64,000 nt of DNA from assembly GCF_002288925.2 (NCBI RefSeq), contig NW_022098058.1, positions 2,890,549 through 2,954,548 of the forward strand, in the 5' to 3' direction. Numbering within the stretch: position 1 is the first letter of the stretch; each line of letters begins with the position of its first letter. Below, in pieces: positions 10,557 to 20,991 of the stretch. The notes beneath the pieces are model-generated. The model searched no databases and was not told where the DNA came from. It saw only the letters and a list, made by a program, of their open reading frames with translations. Position numbers and translations under genes: made by a program. This stretch comes from Delphinapterus leucas (lineage: Eukaryota > Chordata > Mammalia > Artiodactyla > Monodontidae).

Positions 10557-10951
10557 TGTTAAAAGCAAAATTCAACTGAGTAAATTTTAAAGATCTTACT
10601 TGCTTTATTCAATAATTCATGAATTGGGCAGCATCCCATCTAGCAGATAAAAGGGAGCTCCAAGGAGCTGTATGAAATGAAAGATGTTATAGGCAGAAAG
10701 GGGTTGGACAAGGAAGTTATAACAAAAAGTGGACTGGTTATGGCAAGGTCATCTTCCTAGAGAGGATGGCAGTTGTCTGTCAAGCAGATGACCTCACTAG
10801 TGCTGACCAGGTAATTCCTGATTGACTGGTTTAAGTCTCCATTCCTGGGAAAGGCTGAAACTATAATAAAGTTAGGTATTAAGTCTCAATTGGGTTATGT
10901 GGTGCTTAGTATAAGTGACTCCATTTGGGGCCTGTTGTCTCTTTTTTAACA
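10557..10951 (-). repeat. 3' LTR of the provirus
   Basis: The LTR is 395 bp with TGTTAAAA...TTTTTTAACA ends on the plus strand. The polyadenylation signal AATAAA is the complement of 10604-10609. It carries the same ordered blocks as the solo LTR at 4967-5363 and the 5' LTR. It directly follows the polypurine tract in minus-strand order. Confidence 0.9.
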
Positions 10952-10964
10952 ATATCCCCCTTTT
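10952..10964 (-). other. Polypurine tract of the provirus
   Basis: On the minus strand AAAAGGGGGATAT lies immediately before the TGTTAAAAAAG start of the 3' LTR. This is where plus-strand DNA synthesis is primed in retroviruses. Confidence 0.85.
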
Positions 10965-10989
10965 GGTCAAGCTCTCAGTCTAACAGAGA

Positions 10990-12179
10990 TGCTATCAAAA
11001 TTTAAGCCGTTAACGCGACTCCCAGCTACCTCTCTGGAGTTCTCACAGTTTTTCCTGACCCTCTGTGTGGTATTTACAGGCCATGACATCTTTTTGCTGG
11101 ATCTCTGTGGTATTCACAGGTCACAAGTGCAGTCATTCTCTTCATTTCTTCATTCCTTTGGTTGGTCATTCTCTTCATTCCTTTTCTGACATTCTAGTCT
11201 TAGGGAGATCATTTGTTTGGTGACTGGCAGTTGCAAACATGAATTTAAAGCTTCTGAGAGAATACAGTACACCAGGGGAACTACTATGATTATTATAAGC
11301 AGGATAATTCTCAATGTCTGGAGTGCATTTCAGAGCCATGTTCCCCGAGACCCAAACCAATCAGAATCAAATAAGTCAAAGAAAGGAGTCAATTTCTCAA
11401 GCCAAGTGCCTTGTTCAGTGATTTTATGTAGCTGAGTTTCAATTTCTTGAGAAGTATTAATCCAGTTTCAGCAAGTGGTGTTGGCCATTGCACAAGCACC
11501 TCCTTGCTCAGCTAGAAGATAATCAAGGGCTAGCCTGTTAGCAAGAACAGCTGTGGCCGGAGAAGTTAAGAATTTTTGTGGGGCAGCTATTGCTTTAGCG
11601 GCAGATTCTACAAAATCTTCAAAAGTTAAGGAGAGGTTTCTGATCATAGCTTTGTTTGCATTTACTCTGAGCACGGGGAGGAGTGATCTACCAAAGGAAG
11701 CTAGTTTTGAATCACGAATGCCTCCTGGTAATTCCCGTTTGAGTCTGTGGCTCAGGCCTAGAAAGTGACAGCCAGGTCAGTAAAATTTAAGAGTCGGTAG
11801 CTACACAGGAGGTTTTTTTCTACTTGCCTGTGTCTTGGGTTCCTTTCCTTATACACAGCCTGGATGCAAGGTTCTCTGGGCTTGAGGTTGTTAACCAGAG
11901 ACAAGGAAATGGACTCCCAAGGTCAGAGAGTCTGACACAATAGAGACGGGGATGAGTTTTGCTTTTTGTTTTTTGTGTTTTTTTTTTTTCTGAGAAACTG
12001 AGGTGTTGGAAATCAGGAAGATATTTGTGACAGGCAGAAAGAACTACAGGATCACCAGCATCAAAGCAAATCCAACAGTCAGTTTATCCTCATTTACAGT
12101 GGCCTGAGATATGTGAACAGTAAACTTTTCAGGCCAGAGCAAGGAAGAAGATGGACAAAAGAATCATAAAGAGCTTCAT
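10990..12179 (-). pseudogene. Retroviral env remnant (SU start, cleavage site, TM), shortened
   Basis: Env mediates receptor binding (SU) and membrane fusion (TM). A likely start ATG at 12177-12179 is followed by a hydrophobic signal-like stretch and then an early stop. A furin-type R-x-K-R site lies at 11735-11746. The TM part at 11468-11674 is open and holds the segment with the conserved LAEQGG block (about 11490-11545), related to the so-called immunosuppressive region of gammaretroviral TM. The following C-X6-C motif should continue with a third Cys, but a TGA sits there (11468-11470). A hydrophobic anchor at about 11262-11320 is in another frame. At roughly 1.2 kb it is well below the usual env length (over 1.7 kb), so much of SU is missing or unrecognisable. 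It is non-functional. Confidence 0.78.
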
Positions 12180-12289
12180 GGTGTAAGAATTAAGAAAAGA
12201 ATGGTCAGAAAGGGAAGGAGGAATGGAAGGAAACGTGCTTGATCCCCTTGATCTGATGTTTTGGGAGGAAGCAGTCTCCCTCAATGTTG

Positions 12290-12475
12290 ACTACTTCTCT
12301 TCCTAGTCAATTTGATTTTGAGGTCTCTGGCATTTACACAAGACCAGATGTCAGATGGGGTCTTCTTCAGCTGTGAAATACGTCCCAAAGTTTCAACACC
12401 TCGTAATTTGGCTGTAGTGTCAGGGGTCAAGAATACTTGGTAGGGTCCTTTCCATGAATCTCACTTTTACAAAAG
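12290..12475 (-). pseudogene. Retroviral pol remnant: integrase C-terminus
   Basis: The minus-strand translation has the GPYQV block (about 12440-12455) followed by a region ending in ISQLKK (about 12362-12380), which corresponds to the C-terminal DNA-binding part of gammaretroviral integrase. It lies just upstream of env, where the end of pol is expected. Stops or shifts occur on both sides. The catalytic core of integrase is not recognisable upstream. Confidence 0.68.
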
Positions 12476-12479
12476 CATC

Positions 12480-14679
12480 AGAGTAGGACAATAACTGCCT
12501 GTAAATGACAAAAGATTTTAATAATGGCGATAGTTAAAGATCTGATTAGAGTTCATTATAAAATGCAATAGAAATTTGGTTATTTCTGAGACATACAATA
12601 TTTTAAAATAATAACTAGAATTATGACTGATAACATTATTCCAGGACACGTCAGAATTTTAGGAATTTCATATAATTTCTGGAACACTTATACTTTTATG
12701 AGTACAACATAAAGAAGGCTTGGTATTACCTTTTATTTAACAATGCTTCCCATATAAATTAACATATTAAATAAGCCTAATTAGCTCAACATCTTCTTTT
12801 TTATCAATATAAGGAGAGAGAACACGTCTTCTGAGATGTTCCAGGGATCCTCTGGAAAAATCCCTAAGTTACTTCTAAGTCAAAAAGACTTCATTTGGAA
12901 TTTGGCAAAGTTGGTAAATAAATATAGAAAGTTTTTGACCCTTGACTAAATAAAGATCGTCATGAAACAACGCTTAGATATTTAACCAAAGTGACAGTAA
13001 AAGATTTCCAAGGCATATACAAAAGGTTACATAGTTGTAAGCAAAACTTAGCTCTTTTACAATTGAGAAAACTCAGTTTTCTTAAATATTCAAAGACCTA
13101 AGACAACATGAAGCACAGGAAATTATTTTGGTAAGACATAAAATCTTTGCTTTCTAGGCAGATTACTCAAAAGGTAAAGAAAAACCTTTCACAATATCAT
13201 TCTTATCAAAAGCAGACCAAAAGTCAGAAAAAAAACAAAAAACAAAACAACTTTGAAAGAGAAAACCAAATTCTGATTTTGTACCAGTGTACTTTTGATA
13301 TAAAAACTCCCTTTTTAAATTAATTCATTCCAGTCTTAGCTTGACCATGCATAAAATTCCTTTCCTAAGATTCCTTTTCCACAAAACTTCCACAAGTTTT
13401 TTTTTAATACCCCTTCAGATTTTGTCCTGTGTTTTTACTCTTTCTCATCCTGGATCAGTCATTTTGCTTTCTTTACCTAATTTCCATAAACACTTGTTTC
13501 CTTTCATCCTTATTATTTCTAAGTAGTTTTAAGTACATATATTGATTCGAATTCTTAAGTCTAAGAACCTTTAATTTCTAGGGAAAACTAAGAAGTAAGC
13601 AATTGTAGATTGTCTCTTACACTAGCGTTCTTTAGATTGGCAAATTGATGAATGCATGAATTACCTCTAGAAGCATATGCTTTCTCACAGTACAGTTTTT
13701 TAAATGTGGAAGAAGACATGTTTACTGGTAGACCCAAGTAGCTTTAGTTCCTCTGATAAAAAGCTAAAAGTGGATAAATCTGTATTCAGTAATGAATGTT
13801 TCTGTATTTGGAAATGATCTAGATTTTCAGTGAATTTCCATCATTTAAGTTAACTTATCAAAACTTTAAAGTTTCAGTTTATAAAACTATTTGGCAAACT
13901 ATTTTTTAGTAGACACACTTTGACACATAGTTATTGCTGAAAGTTCACCTAAAAACTTTTATCTCACTTACATCTGTCTGCATCAGTTCTTAACAATTAC
14001 GTTTTAACTATCCACGAAAACTTCTCGGGACATTGGACAAAGTCTGCTGTCATCCCAAGCTATTTTTCTTGCTGACAAATTCTGTAACAAAGATAACATG
14101 AGCTTATTTGACTTTAGTAAACTTAAATAGAGTAAAAGCTTTATATTTAATGCTTATAAGTCTAAAGACAGGCCTCTTTTAATTAAACCAAAAAATTTAA
14201 ACTAGCTTTTATTTACTAAAGATTTATCCTAAATCATGTTAAGTTGAAAAACATTTGGGTTAATTTCTATATTTTTGAGAGTCTAGAAGCATGTATTTTC
14301 CTTTAAGTGAATTAAAGTTCTTTTACAAATTGCTCTTAGCAATGCCACGCAAAGGTAGAAAAATATCACACAGCTACAACATACATTCATAGACATACAT
14401 AAACATTTAGACAAACGCAAGCAGAGATCTTATAGCTTTAACTTCACATTTTTAGCTGTGAAATGGGTATGATAATGCAAAACTCACTGGCTTATAAAAG
14501 AACAGTTGGATTCAAACTTTTTTTTTTTTTTTGGCAGTTGGAATAAGTTAAGTTTACCTGCTAGGATGGCTAAAGTTTTTTTTATTAATATTTTTAGAGA
14601 AGACACTTAAGATTTGTGTTCATCCTTGGCAAGTCATCTTCTGGAAGCTGTGGACTAGATTTGGGGCAAGGGAGCTTCT
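12480..14679 (-). other. AT-rich proviral interior, no coding frame recognised
   Basis: This 2.2 kb is strongly AT-rich with no long open frame and no reverse transcriptase or RNase H motif that I can see. By position it should hold most of pol. It may be decayed pol, an inserted non-coding segment, or the non-coding interior of a non-autonomous element. Confidence 0.5.
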
Positions 14680-14695
14680 CTGGCAGTTTGTATTT

Positions 14696-15096
14696 GTATT
14701 TTTTTAAAAAAAGATTTATTTATTCATTTATTTTTGGCTGCATTGGGTTTTAGTTGTGGCATGCGAGATCTTTATTGAGGCATGTGGGATCTTTTGTTGT
14801 GGTGCGTGGGCTCTTCGTTGTGGCGCACAGGCTTCTCTCTAGTTGTGGCGTGTGGTTTTTCTCTTCTCTAGTTGTGGTGCACAGACTCCAGGACACATGG
14901 GCTCTGTAGTTCGCAGCCCGCAGGCTCTAGTTGAGGCGTGCCAACTCAGTAGCTGTGGTGTGCAGGCTCAGTAGTTGTGGCACGTGAGCTTAGTTGCCCT
15001 GCAGCATGTGGGATGTTAGTTCCTTGACCAGGGATCGAACCTGCGTTCCCTGCATTGCTAGGCGGATTCTTTACTGCTGGACCACCAGGGAAGTCC
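14696..15096 (-). mobile_element. CHR-related SINE inserted in the provirus
   Basis: It is a minus-strand SINE with TTATTTATTC-type tail complement at 14707-14730 and head complement CCACCAGGGAAGTCCC at 15081-15096. The target duplication is CTGGCAGTTTGTA at 14680-14692 and 15097-15109. Confidence 0.9.
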
Positions 15097-15139
15097 CTGG
15101 CAGTTTGTAGTTTTAAAAATCCTCTTTCTTTTTTTCAAT

Positions 15140-15485
15140 CTTAGGAATTGGAGATGGTAAGGATAAGTGGACTTTGAATTGTTTCCAGAGCTGCGTTTCT
15201 GGTTTTGCAAAAATTTGAAAGCCAAGGACTTTTAATTCTTCAAAGAATGGGCTGTAGCCTAAATGATATCTAGGGGCTGATCTCTCCTTCCAACTATATT
15301 ATCTTCAATTTGCTTCTTTATATCAGGGAGAACTAAGATGGAAATTCAGTGAGTTCTCTGTTCTGGGTATAGGGCTGTTTGTCTTTGGAATGTTTTAGTA
15401 AATTTTTCCATAAGGGCTTCAGAAGGTTTTACTTTTCTCTAGATACATTTAGCTTAAGGGAAGACGCCTAAACAAAGTTCCTATC
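15140..15485 (-). pseudogene. Possible second gag-capsid-like remnant
   Basis: A minus-strand frame reads like the end of a gammaretroviral capsid. It has EALMEKFTKTFQRQT, then after a break PDIKKQIED, then a region ending in FEELK after a stop. If correct it lies downstream of the protease, out of normal order, which would mean a mosaic or rearranged interior. It rests on weak similarity by eye. Confidence 0.35.
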
Positions 15486-15985
15486 AGGCTCTGAATATTA
15501 GCTTCCAATTTGGCCAACTTCTGACAATAGAGCTACATTAAAAATCTTTTCAAATATCTTGCCAGGTTTCAGCTGGGACAAACAGTAAATATTTCTGGTA
15601 GTATTGAACAATCCCATGGATACAAGAGGCATCCTCAAAGAGGGTGCAAAATATAATACTCTCCCAAGATCTAGAGCCACTCCCAAAGGTAGCCAAAAGA
15701 AAGAAGGACCTAGACAATTCCCTGGAGGGCTGGCAGTGGACCCTAGCCACAAATGTTCAACCCAAATTTCTGTCTGGCCATATTTTGAGGCCCCCAGCCT
15801 GGCAGTTACCAAGCCAAGCTGTCTGGACACAAAAGAAGACAAACAAGAAGGTTACAGCTGTCCCTGGGAGAGAAAGGACCAATAACCAATGGGTCTGGAT
15901 TTGGAAAGGGACAGTGTGAAGGTGTATTTTCCTCTTTCCACCAAGCACTACAGGCAGAGATTCAGGAGAGCTGTTTTTGGTAAGA

Positions 15986-16110
15986 ATTCTCACCCTTCAC
16001 TGGCTTCTGCCAGTTTTCCCAGGATCCCATCTGCAGGCTCCAGTATCTACCAGAATTTGGCATGGTTTTCCATTAATTTTAATTTTAGTTTCCCTTGGCT
16101 ATTTAAGGGA
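15986..16110 (-). pseudogene. Retroviral protease remnant (DTGA motif)
   Basis: The minus strand encodes ILVDTGA, with the catalytic Asp-Thr-Gly-Ala at 16036-16047, preceded by a K-x-N-G-K-P-C-Q stretch as in retroviral aspartic proteases. The enzyme normally cleaves Gag-Pol into mature proteins. The frame continues only a short distance before a stop. A clear flap or C-terminal Gly-Arg-Asp block was not found. Confidence 0.65.
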
Positions 16111-16394
16111 ATAGCATAGCAATTTACCAGAAAATCCTTCAGAGACCCATCAACCCTGGGAGTGAACCATTTGGGAGTCCTCCTTCAATGGTAGGTATGT
16201 GGGGGCATTCAACTTGATGTGGAAGGATTTGCATAAAACCTTTGAGGAAAATATTTTCCCACTGTCCCAGGTGATTACAAATGAGACATTGACCCACGGG
16301 CCAGCATTTTGATGATGGACCCCTAGCATATTACAGTGGAGGACGCCCGGGTATTATTTTAGGTTTCTGGCCTTGGGGTGATTGCAGCTTGATG

Positions 16395-16990
16395 GACCTT
16401 TGTTTACAATCCTTTCAAAGTGCTCAGCTATAGTCACAAGTCCAGTCAGGCCAAGGGCCTCCCATCGTTTTTTCTGCCTTTTATCAAACCACTAACCTCA
16501 AGAGATAATCCATTTACAAATAAGGCAGCTAGAGCAGGTTGGGTGACATCATTTATTGTATGGAACCCAGAATGCCATAGGAAGAGATCTTCCAAATGGG
16601 CTTTAAAGTCCGCTACAGATTTATCTTCCTTTTGTTTGCATGTTTGACCAATCAGTGCAGGAAGGGAAGACTCTAGAAATAGCTTTTAAAAGATCAGTTG
16701 CTATTTTGCAAGCTTTTCCTCATCCATAAGGAGACCGTGTTGAAGACTGAGGATCTCAAATGTCATCCTTGGGTCGTGCCGTTCTGCTTCCCGCATCCAT
16801 TTTTGGGCTTCACCAGGTCCTACCAGCATGTGCACAAGCTGATAAAGACCTGGCAGCCTGGGGTCATAGGCCTCAATAAGGGCTCTAAATTTTTCAGAAA
16901 ACTTTTGGGGAATCCTCCCTTGGTTTAGAAAATTCTTTAATCCTTAGTTCGGTCCTTGACCAAGAAGTGAAGAGGATCACCTGCACCCAC
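16395..16990 (-). pseudogene. Retroviral gag remnant: capsid
   Basis: Capsid forms the shell of the viral core. The minus-strand text, in more than one frame, shows a FSEKFRALIEAYDP-like start (with a shift near FS), a MREAERHDP block, LLMDEEKLAK, then after a stop a DFKAHLEDLF...HSGF block and LAALFVNGL, ending in AEHFERI. That order matches the C-terminal two thirds of gammaretrovirus-like capsids. At least two stops or shifts break it (around 16700 and 16630). Matrix is not recognised upstream, where the SARAF retrocopy and L1 have inserted. Confidence 0.7.
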
Positions 16991-17139
16991 AGGTGGTCTT
17001 ATTTTATTTCATTTTTCTGTCATTTTAATGTAAGATTGAACAGATGGCTACAGCAACACTTGAGATTCCACAGAGAACTGCATGATTTTGCTATTAGAAG
17101 ACATTTGTTGAAGTATTTGAACTTTACCTCTTTAAAAAA

Positions 17140-17531
17140 ATGAATATGGTCCATCAACAACAGATGAATAAATAAAGAAGATGTGGTGTGTGTGTATGTA
17201 TGTATGTGTGTGTGTATATATGTATATATATATATAAAATGTCTACAACAGAATAGCCATAAAAAAGAATGAAATTCTCCCATTTGCAACAATGTGGATG
17301 GACCTAGAAAGTATTATACTTAGTGAAATAGGTCAGACAGAGAAAGACAAATACTGTATGTTATACGTATATGTGGAATCTAAAAAATAAAACGAATGAA
17401 TATAACAAAACAAACTCACAGGTATAGAGAATAAGCTAGTGGTTACCAGTGGGGAGAGGGAAGGGGGGAGGGACAAAATAGGGTTAGGAGATTAAGAGGC
17501 ACAAAATCCTATCTATAAAATAAATAAGCTA
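17140..17531 (+). mobile_element. L1 3' fragment in the provirus, first part
   Basis: It holds the ORF2 tail (AATGTGGATGGACCTAGAAA at about 17291) and 3' UTR (a G-rich block at 17453-17475), with a TGTG/TATA simple repeat at 17185-17238. It is interrupted by a small SINE and continues at 17658-17800. Confidence 0.82.
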
Positions 17532-17644
17532 GGGAATTGCCTGGCGGTCCAGTGGTTAGGACTCTGTGCTCTCACTGCCGAGGGCCTGGGTTCAGTCCCT
17601 GATCAGGGAATTAAGATCCCACAAGCCGTGCTGCGTGGCCATTA
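17532..17644 (+). mobile_element. Short old tRNA-derived SINE nested in L1
   Basis: It starts GGGAATTGCCTGGCGGTCCA and has a B-box-like GGGTTCAGTCCC at about 17589-17600. The target duplication is AATAAATAAGCTA (17519-17531) against ATTAATTAAGCTA (17645-17657). It is shorter than CHR-1 and of the related 'gcggtccagtggttagg' type. Confidence 0.82.
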
Positions 17645-17657
17645 ATTAATTAAGCTA

Positions 17658-17800
17658 AAAGGATGTATTGTATAGCACTGGGAATATAGCCAATAATTTA
17701 TAATAACTTGAAATGGAGTATAATATATAAAAATATTGAATCACTCACTATGTTGTATATCTGAAACTCATATAATATTGTAAAGCAATGTTGTAAAAAT
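17658..17800 (+). mobile_element. L1 3' fragment, second part
   Basis: It resumes with AAGGATGTATTGTATAGCAC and ends near CATATAATATTGTAAAGCAA, the standard L1 3' UTR end. Confidence 0.78.
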
Positions 17801-17824
17801 TGAAATATTTCCATTTTTAAAATG

Positions 17825-19450
17825 AAATGGAGGTTTCAAGTGTTGTTTCCAGCACACAAACATTCACAACAACCTTCCAGATACTTATTTTCTACTTTTC
17901 CAAAAAAGGTAATTCTCATTTACTAGAACCTCACCCACCGCTGAAGAATTCAGAGCTCCTGAGCTCAAAAGTGATCAAAACACACAGATGAGTATAATTA
18001 GTAGTCCAAAGCTTGGCTTAAATATCTGAAGAACAGTAAACACCCAGTAATAAATACCAAGTATGTTATCATTGTTTCTATGAGGCAATGACTCATAAAC
18101 TAAAACCACCTACGTCTGAAATTTTCTGGACTCAATGTGTATTGGTATAAAGACTTCATTCTTAATGCTTCTTATGGCATCACAGGTTATATAAATTAAA
18201 CAATACATTCGTAGCGTTCCACAGTAGTCATCACTTTCAGAAACTGTAATATACCTCTGCATGTTACACAAACATATAATTCTCTACATAAGCATTTTGT
18301 CATATATCACCTCTTAGCCTCAAATAATACAAAAATCTTTACAGAACAAAACACCACAGAACTTTTGTATATTCCCTTTCCCCAGGTGTTAGCAGGTAGC
18401 ACTGCTTTAAAAAGAAAGTGATGAAAAATCAGAAATTTTGCAACGAGTGTTTGACTTCAACTCTTTTCTTTATCATCTTCTAGTACCACCATATCTTGCT
18501 GCTGTTCTGGGTCTGGTCTCTGAGCTTGAATATGCCAAAGAGCTACCTGTGCCTCCAAGAAGTGGTAAGCAGGGCTCTTCCACGTGCTGGAGTATGAGGG
18601 AGGGTGAGACGGGTGGTACCATGAGTCTGAGAAGGGTGTTGCTGCTCTATTGCTGCCAAATATTCTAATATTCCTCCAGTTCCCAAGCCAGTCCAGAACC
18701 CTGGTCCTGAATGTTCATTTCCTTGCTGTCCATGCAAGCACTGCCAAAACCAGAGGTTGCACCATGTTGACCTGTGAACTCAGCCTTAAAGCCCACAGGA
18801 GGGGCTCCTGCTGAGTTGGTGAATCTCTGATAATGGTGGGAATGTGGAGTATTCTCAGAATATGGTGGAGGAGAATCTTGACCATCACTAAGGAACAATA
18901 TATAAACTCCAAAGTCAATAGCAAGTAGCACCGCGATGGTAATCAGTCCACTGATGCCACATGAATCTGGGGAGTACAACTTATAATAATCAGAGAAAGA
19001 GTTAAAGCCATGGTTTTCCCTAGACTCTCTCAATTTCTTCAGGCCAAGTTCCATGTGATCTAAGTTATGCTCCAAGGTATAGGAGCCTCTTAGTATATAC
19101 CTTCAGAGGATTCATAGCTTTTACAGTCTGGCAGTTTTTCCAAATTTGTACTTGATATCTAAATCAGTCTTACATTCCCACTGTACATCATAACCATCCC
19201 ACCCTTTGTTCTGACACCGTATGAATTTGCGGGTATAAGCATCCCATCCAGCTATGCCTCCAATACATTTCACTGTGGGATTGGAGCCAACCCACGAGAA
19301 GTGGTATAGCGGTCCTAGTGGAGGGTAAGAGCTTTTACATCCCACAACAATATTCTGTCTAAGTCGTTCCAGCCCTGGGCAGGGCCCACGGTCAGCAGAA
19401 GTGAAAGGAAGCTGAGGAGAGGGCAGCGTCTGGCTACTTCCAGCCCGCCA
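17825..19450 (-). pseudogene. SARAF: Processed SARAF (TMEM66) retropseudogene
   Basis: SARAF is an ER membrane protein that binds STIM1 and damps store-operated calcium entry. The minus strand carries, without introns, its signal-peptide end and WNDLDR segment (about 19361-19385), the Cys-rich lumenal domain with NKGWDGYDVQWECKTDLDI (about 19145-19210), one membrane helix (LITIAVLLAIDFGVYILFL, about 18885-18945), the cytosolic SPPPYSE segment, and GPGFWTGLGTGGIL near the C-terminus, followed by about 0.6 kb of 3' UTR-like sequence. It is dead: a Tyr codon is TAG at 19315-19317, a base is lost near 19270, and further shifts occur at about 19125 and 18730. Absence of introns marks an L1-mediated retrocopy. 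It sits in the leader/gag part of the provirus. The 5' limit is uncertain by tens of bases. Confidence 0.92.
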
Positions 19451-19509
19451 GCCTTGGCCAGGGTGCTTGGTGAAGATGACAGATAAAGAGGGGTGGAGGG
19501 GAGTGGCAT

Positions 19510-20587
19510 GAGTTATGCCATAGTCTTTTATTTTATGTGCATCTTACATCTTTAATTTTTCATTAGCTTTTGGCAATGACTCTTCTGATGAAACTATTTT
19601 GTAGTTTTGAAGCCCTCTGGAGGCTTCTGCATGACAACTAAATTAGGTAGCCTATTCTGCTTGTTTGATTTGGGAGCCCTTGTTTTAAAGTGCATTTCTT
19701 AATTGATCTTGTCTTGGAACATTCCTCATAAAGGCCATTATAATTCTAGGTTGTCTTGGTAAGATTCTGCCATTTTTGTGGGTATCCACAGCTCCTGGGA
19801 CCACAGTTCTTAGACATAAACAAGCGGGTGTGCCAGAAGGTGTGCTCATTTCTTGGGAATTTCAGGATCCCATTTCTTCAGCTAAGCTTTGGGTCTCTTG
19901 GAGACCCAATCCCCACTAGGTCGGGGATTGTGTGGTGTTTTACAGTGTGCCTCGCTGCATGGAAATTTTCTTGAGGATGTTGAGTGACCTAGTGTTACTC
20001 TAACCCATTCTGGGATCAACGTATTCTAACACAGGAGTCCTGGAGTTAGGTGGTGAGTGCTCTAACAGCTTTGAAGTACTCAGTCCATGTCCACCAGTGT
20101 TGCAGCTTTTGGCTTCTGAGATTCCCATTAGAAATAGCCTTTCCCTCCTGTGCATGTTAACACACCAGCAGTAACCAAAGAGCTGTTACTGTGGACTGGC
20201 CAAGAGAAGGCCTTGTGTGCACCACCAGCAATTCCAGTGTAGAACCGGGGAAAGGACTGAACCAGCACATCCCCAACAAATGGGGACTGTGGACTGGGAT
20301 TCCAGTCAAATGGGGCACTGCGGACTAAACCAGCAGCATTTCCCAAAGTGGAACCAGGGACTGGGCCAAGAGCTTGGGTCTTGGATTCTAGTAGAACTGT
20401 CTGCTAACTCAAGCTGACCTGCCCTGGGCTAGAAAGCCAATTACATCAGTGGCTCAATGCAAAGAACATAGCTCTGAACCAAGGAGAACCCTTGGAAATG
20501 GCAAGAAAGGCAGAGAACTAAAAGCATTTGTGGGTACCACTGCCTGTGTTTCTTGTTGCCCCCAAAGTTGTTGGGAGTTTCCTCCAG
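19510..20587 (-). other. Proviral leader and probable 5' gag region
   Basis: This lies between the primer-binding site and the SARAF retrocopy. No intact frame is present and I could not identify matrix. A minus frame at 20128-20346 begins Met-Gly-Asn, as myristoylated Gag proteins begin Met-Gly, but nothing else supports it. Confidence 0.5.
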
Positions 20588-20605
20588 ATCCCATTGCTGC
20601 TACAA
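20588..20605 (-). other. Primer-binding site, tRNA-Leu-like
   Basis: The 18 bases directly after the 5' LTR on the minus strand match, at 14 of 18 positions from memory, the complement of the 3' end of tRNA-Leu (anticodon UAG/AAG). Three of the four differences are G to A. The position next to the LTR edge is exactly where reverse transcription is primed. Confidence 0.7.
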
Positions 20606-20991
20606 AATTAAAAAACAAAATTCACCTGAGTAAACTTTAAAGATCTTATTGCCTTCATTCAGTGATTCATGAACCAGGTGGTGTCGCATCCAGCAGACGG
20701 AAAGGGGCTCTGAGGAGCTCTACAAAATGAAAGGCTTTTATGAAGGGAGCAGGACGAGGAAGTTATACTAGCACAAAGCAATTGGATATGCAAGGTGACC
20801 TTCCTTTAGTGGGGGCACAGGCTTCTATCAGGCAGGTTCAGTAGTGCTGACCAGGTCATTCCTGACTGGTTTAAGATTCTATTCCTGGGAGAGTCTGAAA
20901 TTATAATTAAATTAGGTAGTAAATCTCAGTTTGGTGACATGGAGCTTAGTATAAGTGACTCCATTTTGGGCCTGTTATCTCTTTTTTAACA
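20606..20991 (-). repeat. 5' LTR of the provirus
   Basis: The LTR is about 386 bp. On the plus strand it ends CTCTTTTTTAACA, like the other two. Its inner end has AATT where TGTT is expected. It aligns with the 3' LTR along its length but with many substitutions and small gaps. Confidence 0.88.

Larger units (their letters stand above)
10557..20991 (-). mobile_element. Nearly complete endogenous retrovirus, minus strand, defective
   Basis: Two related LTRs (10557-10951 and 20606-20991) enclose about 9.65 kb and are flanked by a 4-bp direct repeat, CAAA, at 10553-10556 and 20992-20995. Read on the minus strand the order is 5' LTR, primer-binding site, leader, gag capsid, protease, AT-rich region, integrase C-terminus, env, polypurine tract, 3' LTR. 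The gag, pro, integrase and env pieces look like those of gammaretrovirus-like (class I) elements, as does the 4-bp duplication. All genes carry stops and frameshifts, and most of reverse transcriptase is not recognisable. The two LTRs differ at many positions (about one in five by eye), so the insertion is old. A SARAF retrocopy, an L1 fragment and SINEs inserted later. Confidence 0.87.

Noticed and set aside
18665..19345. Functional SARAF gene
   Set aside because: There are no introns, several frameshifts and an in-frame TAG, and it is inside a retrovirus. It is a retropseudogene.
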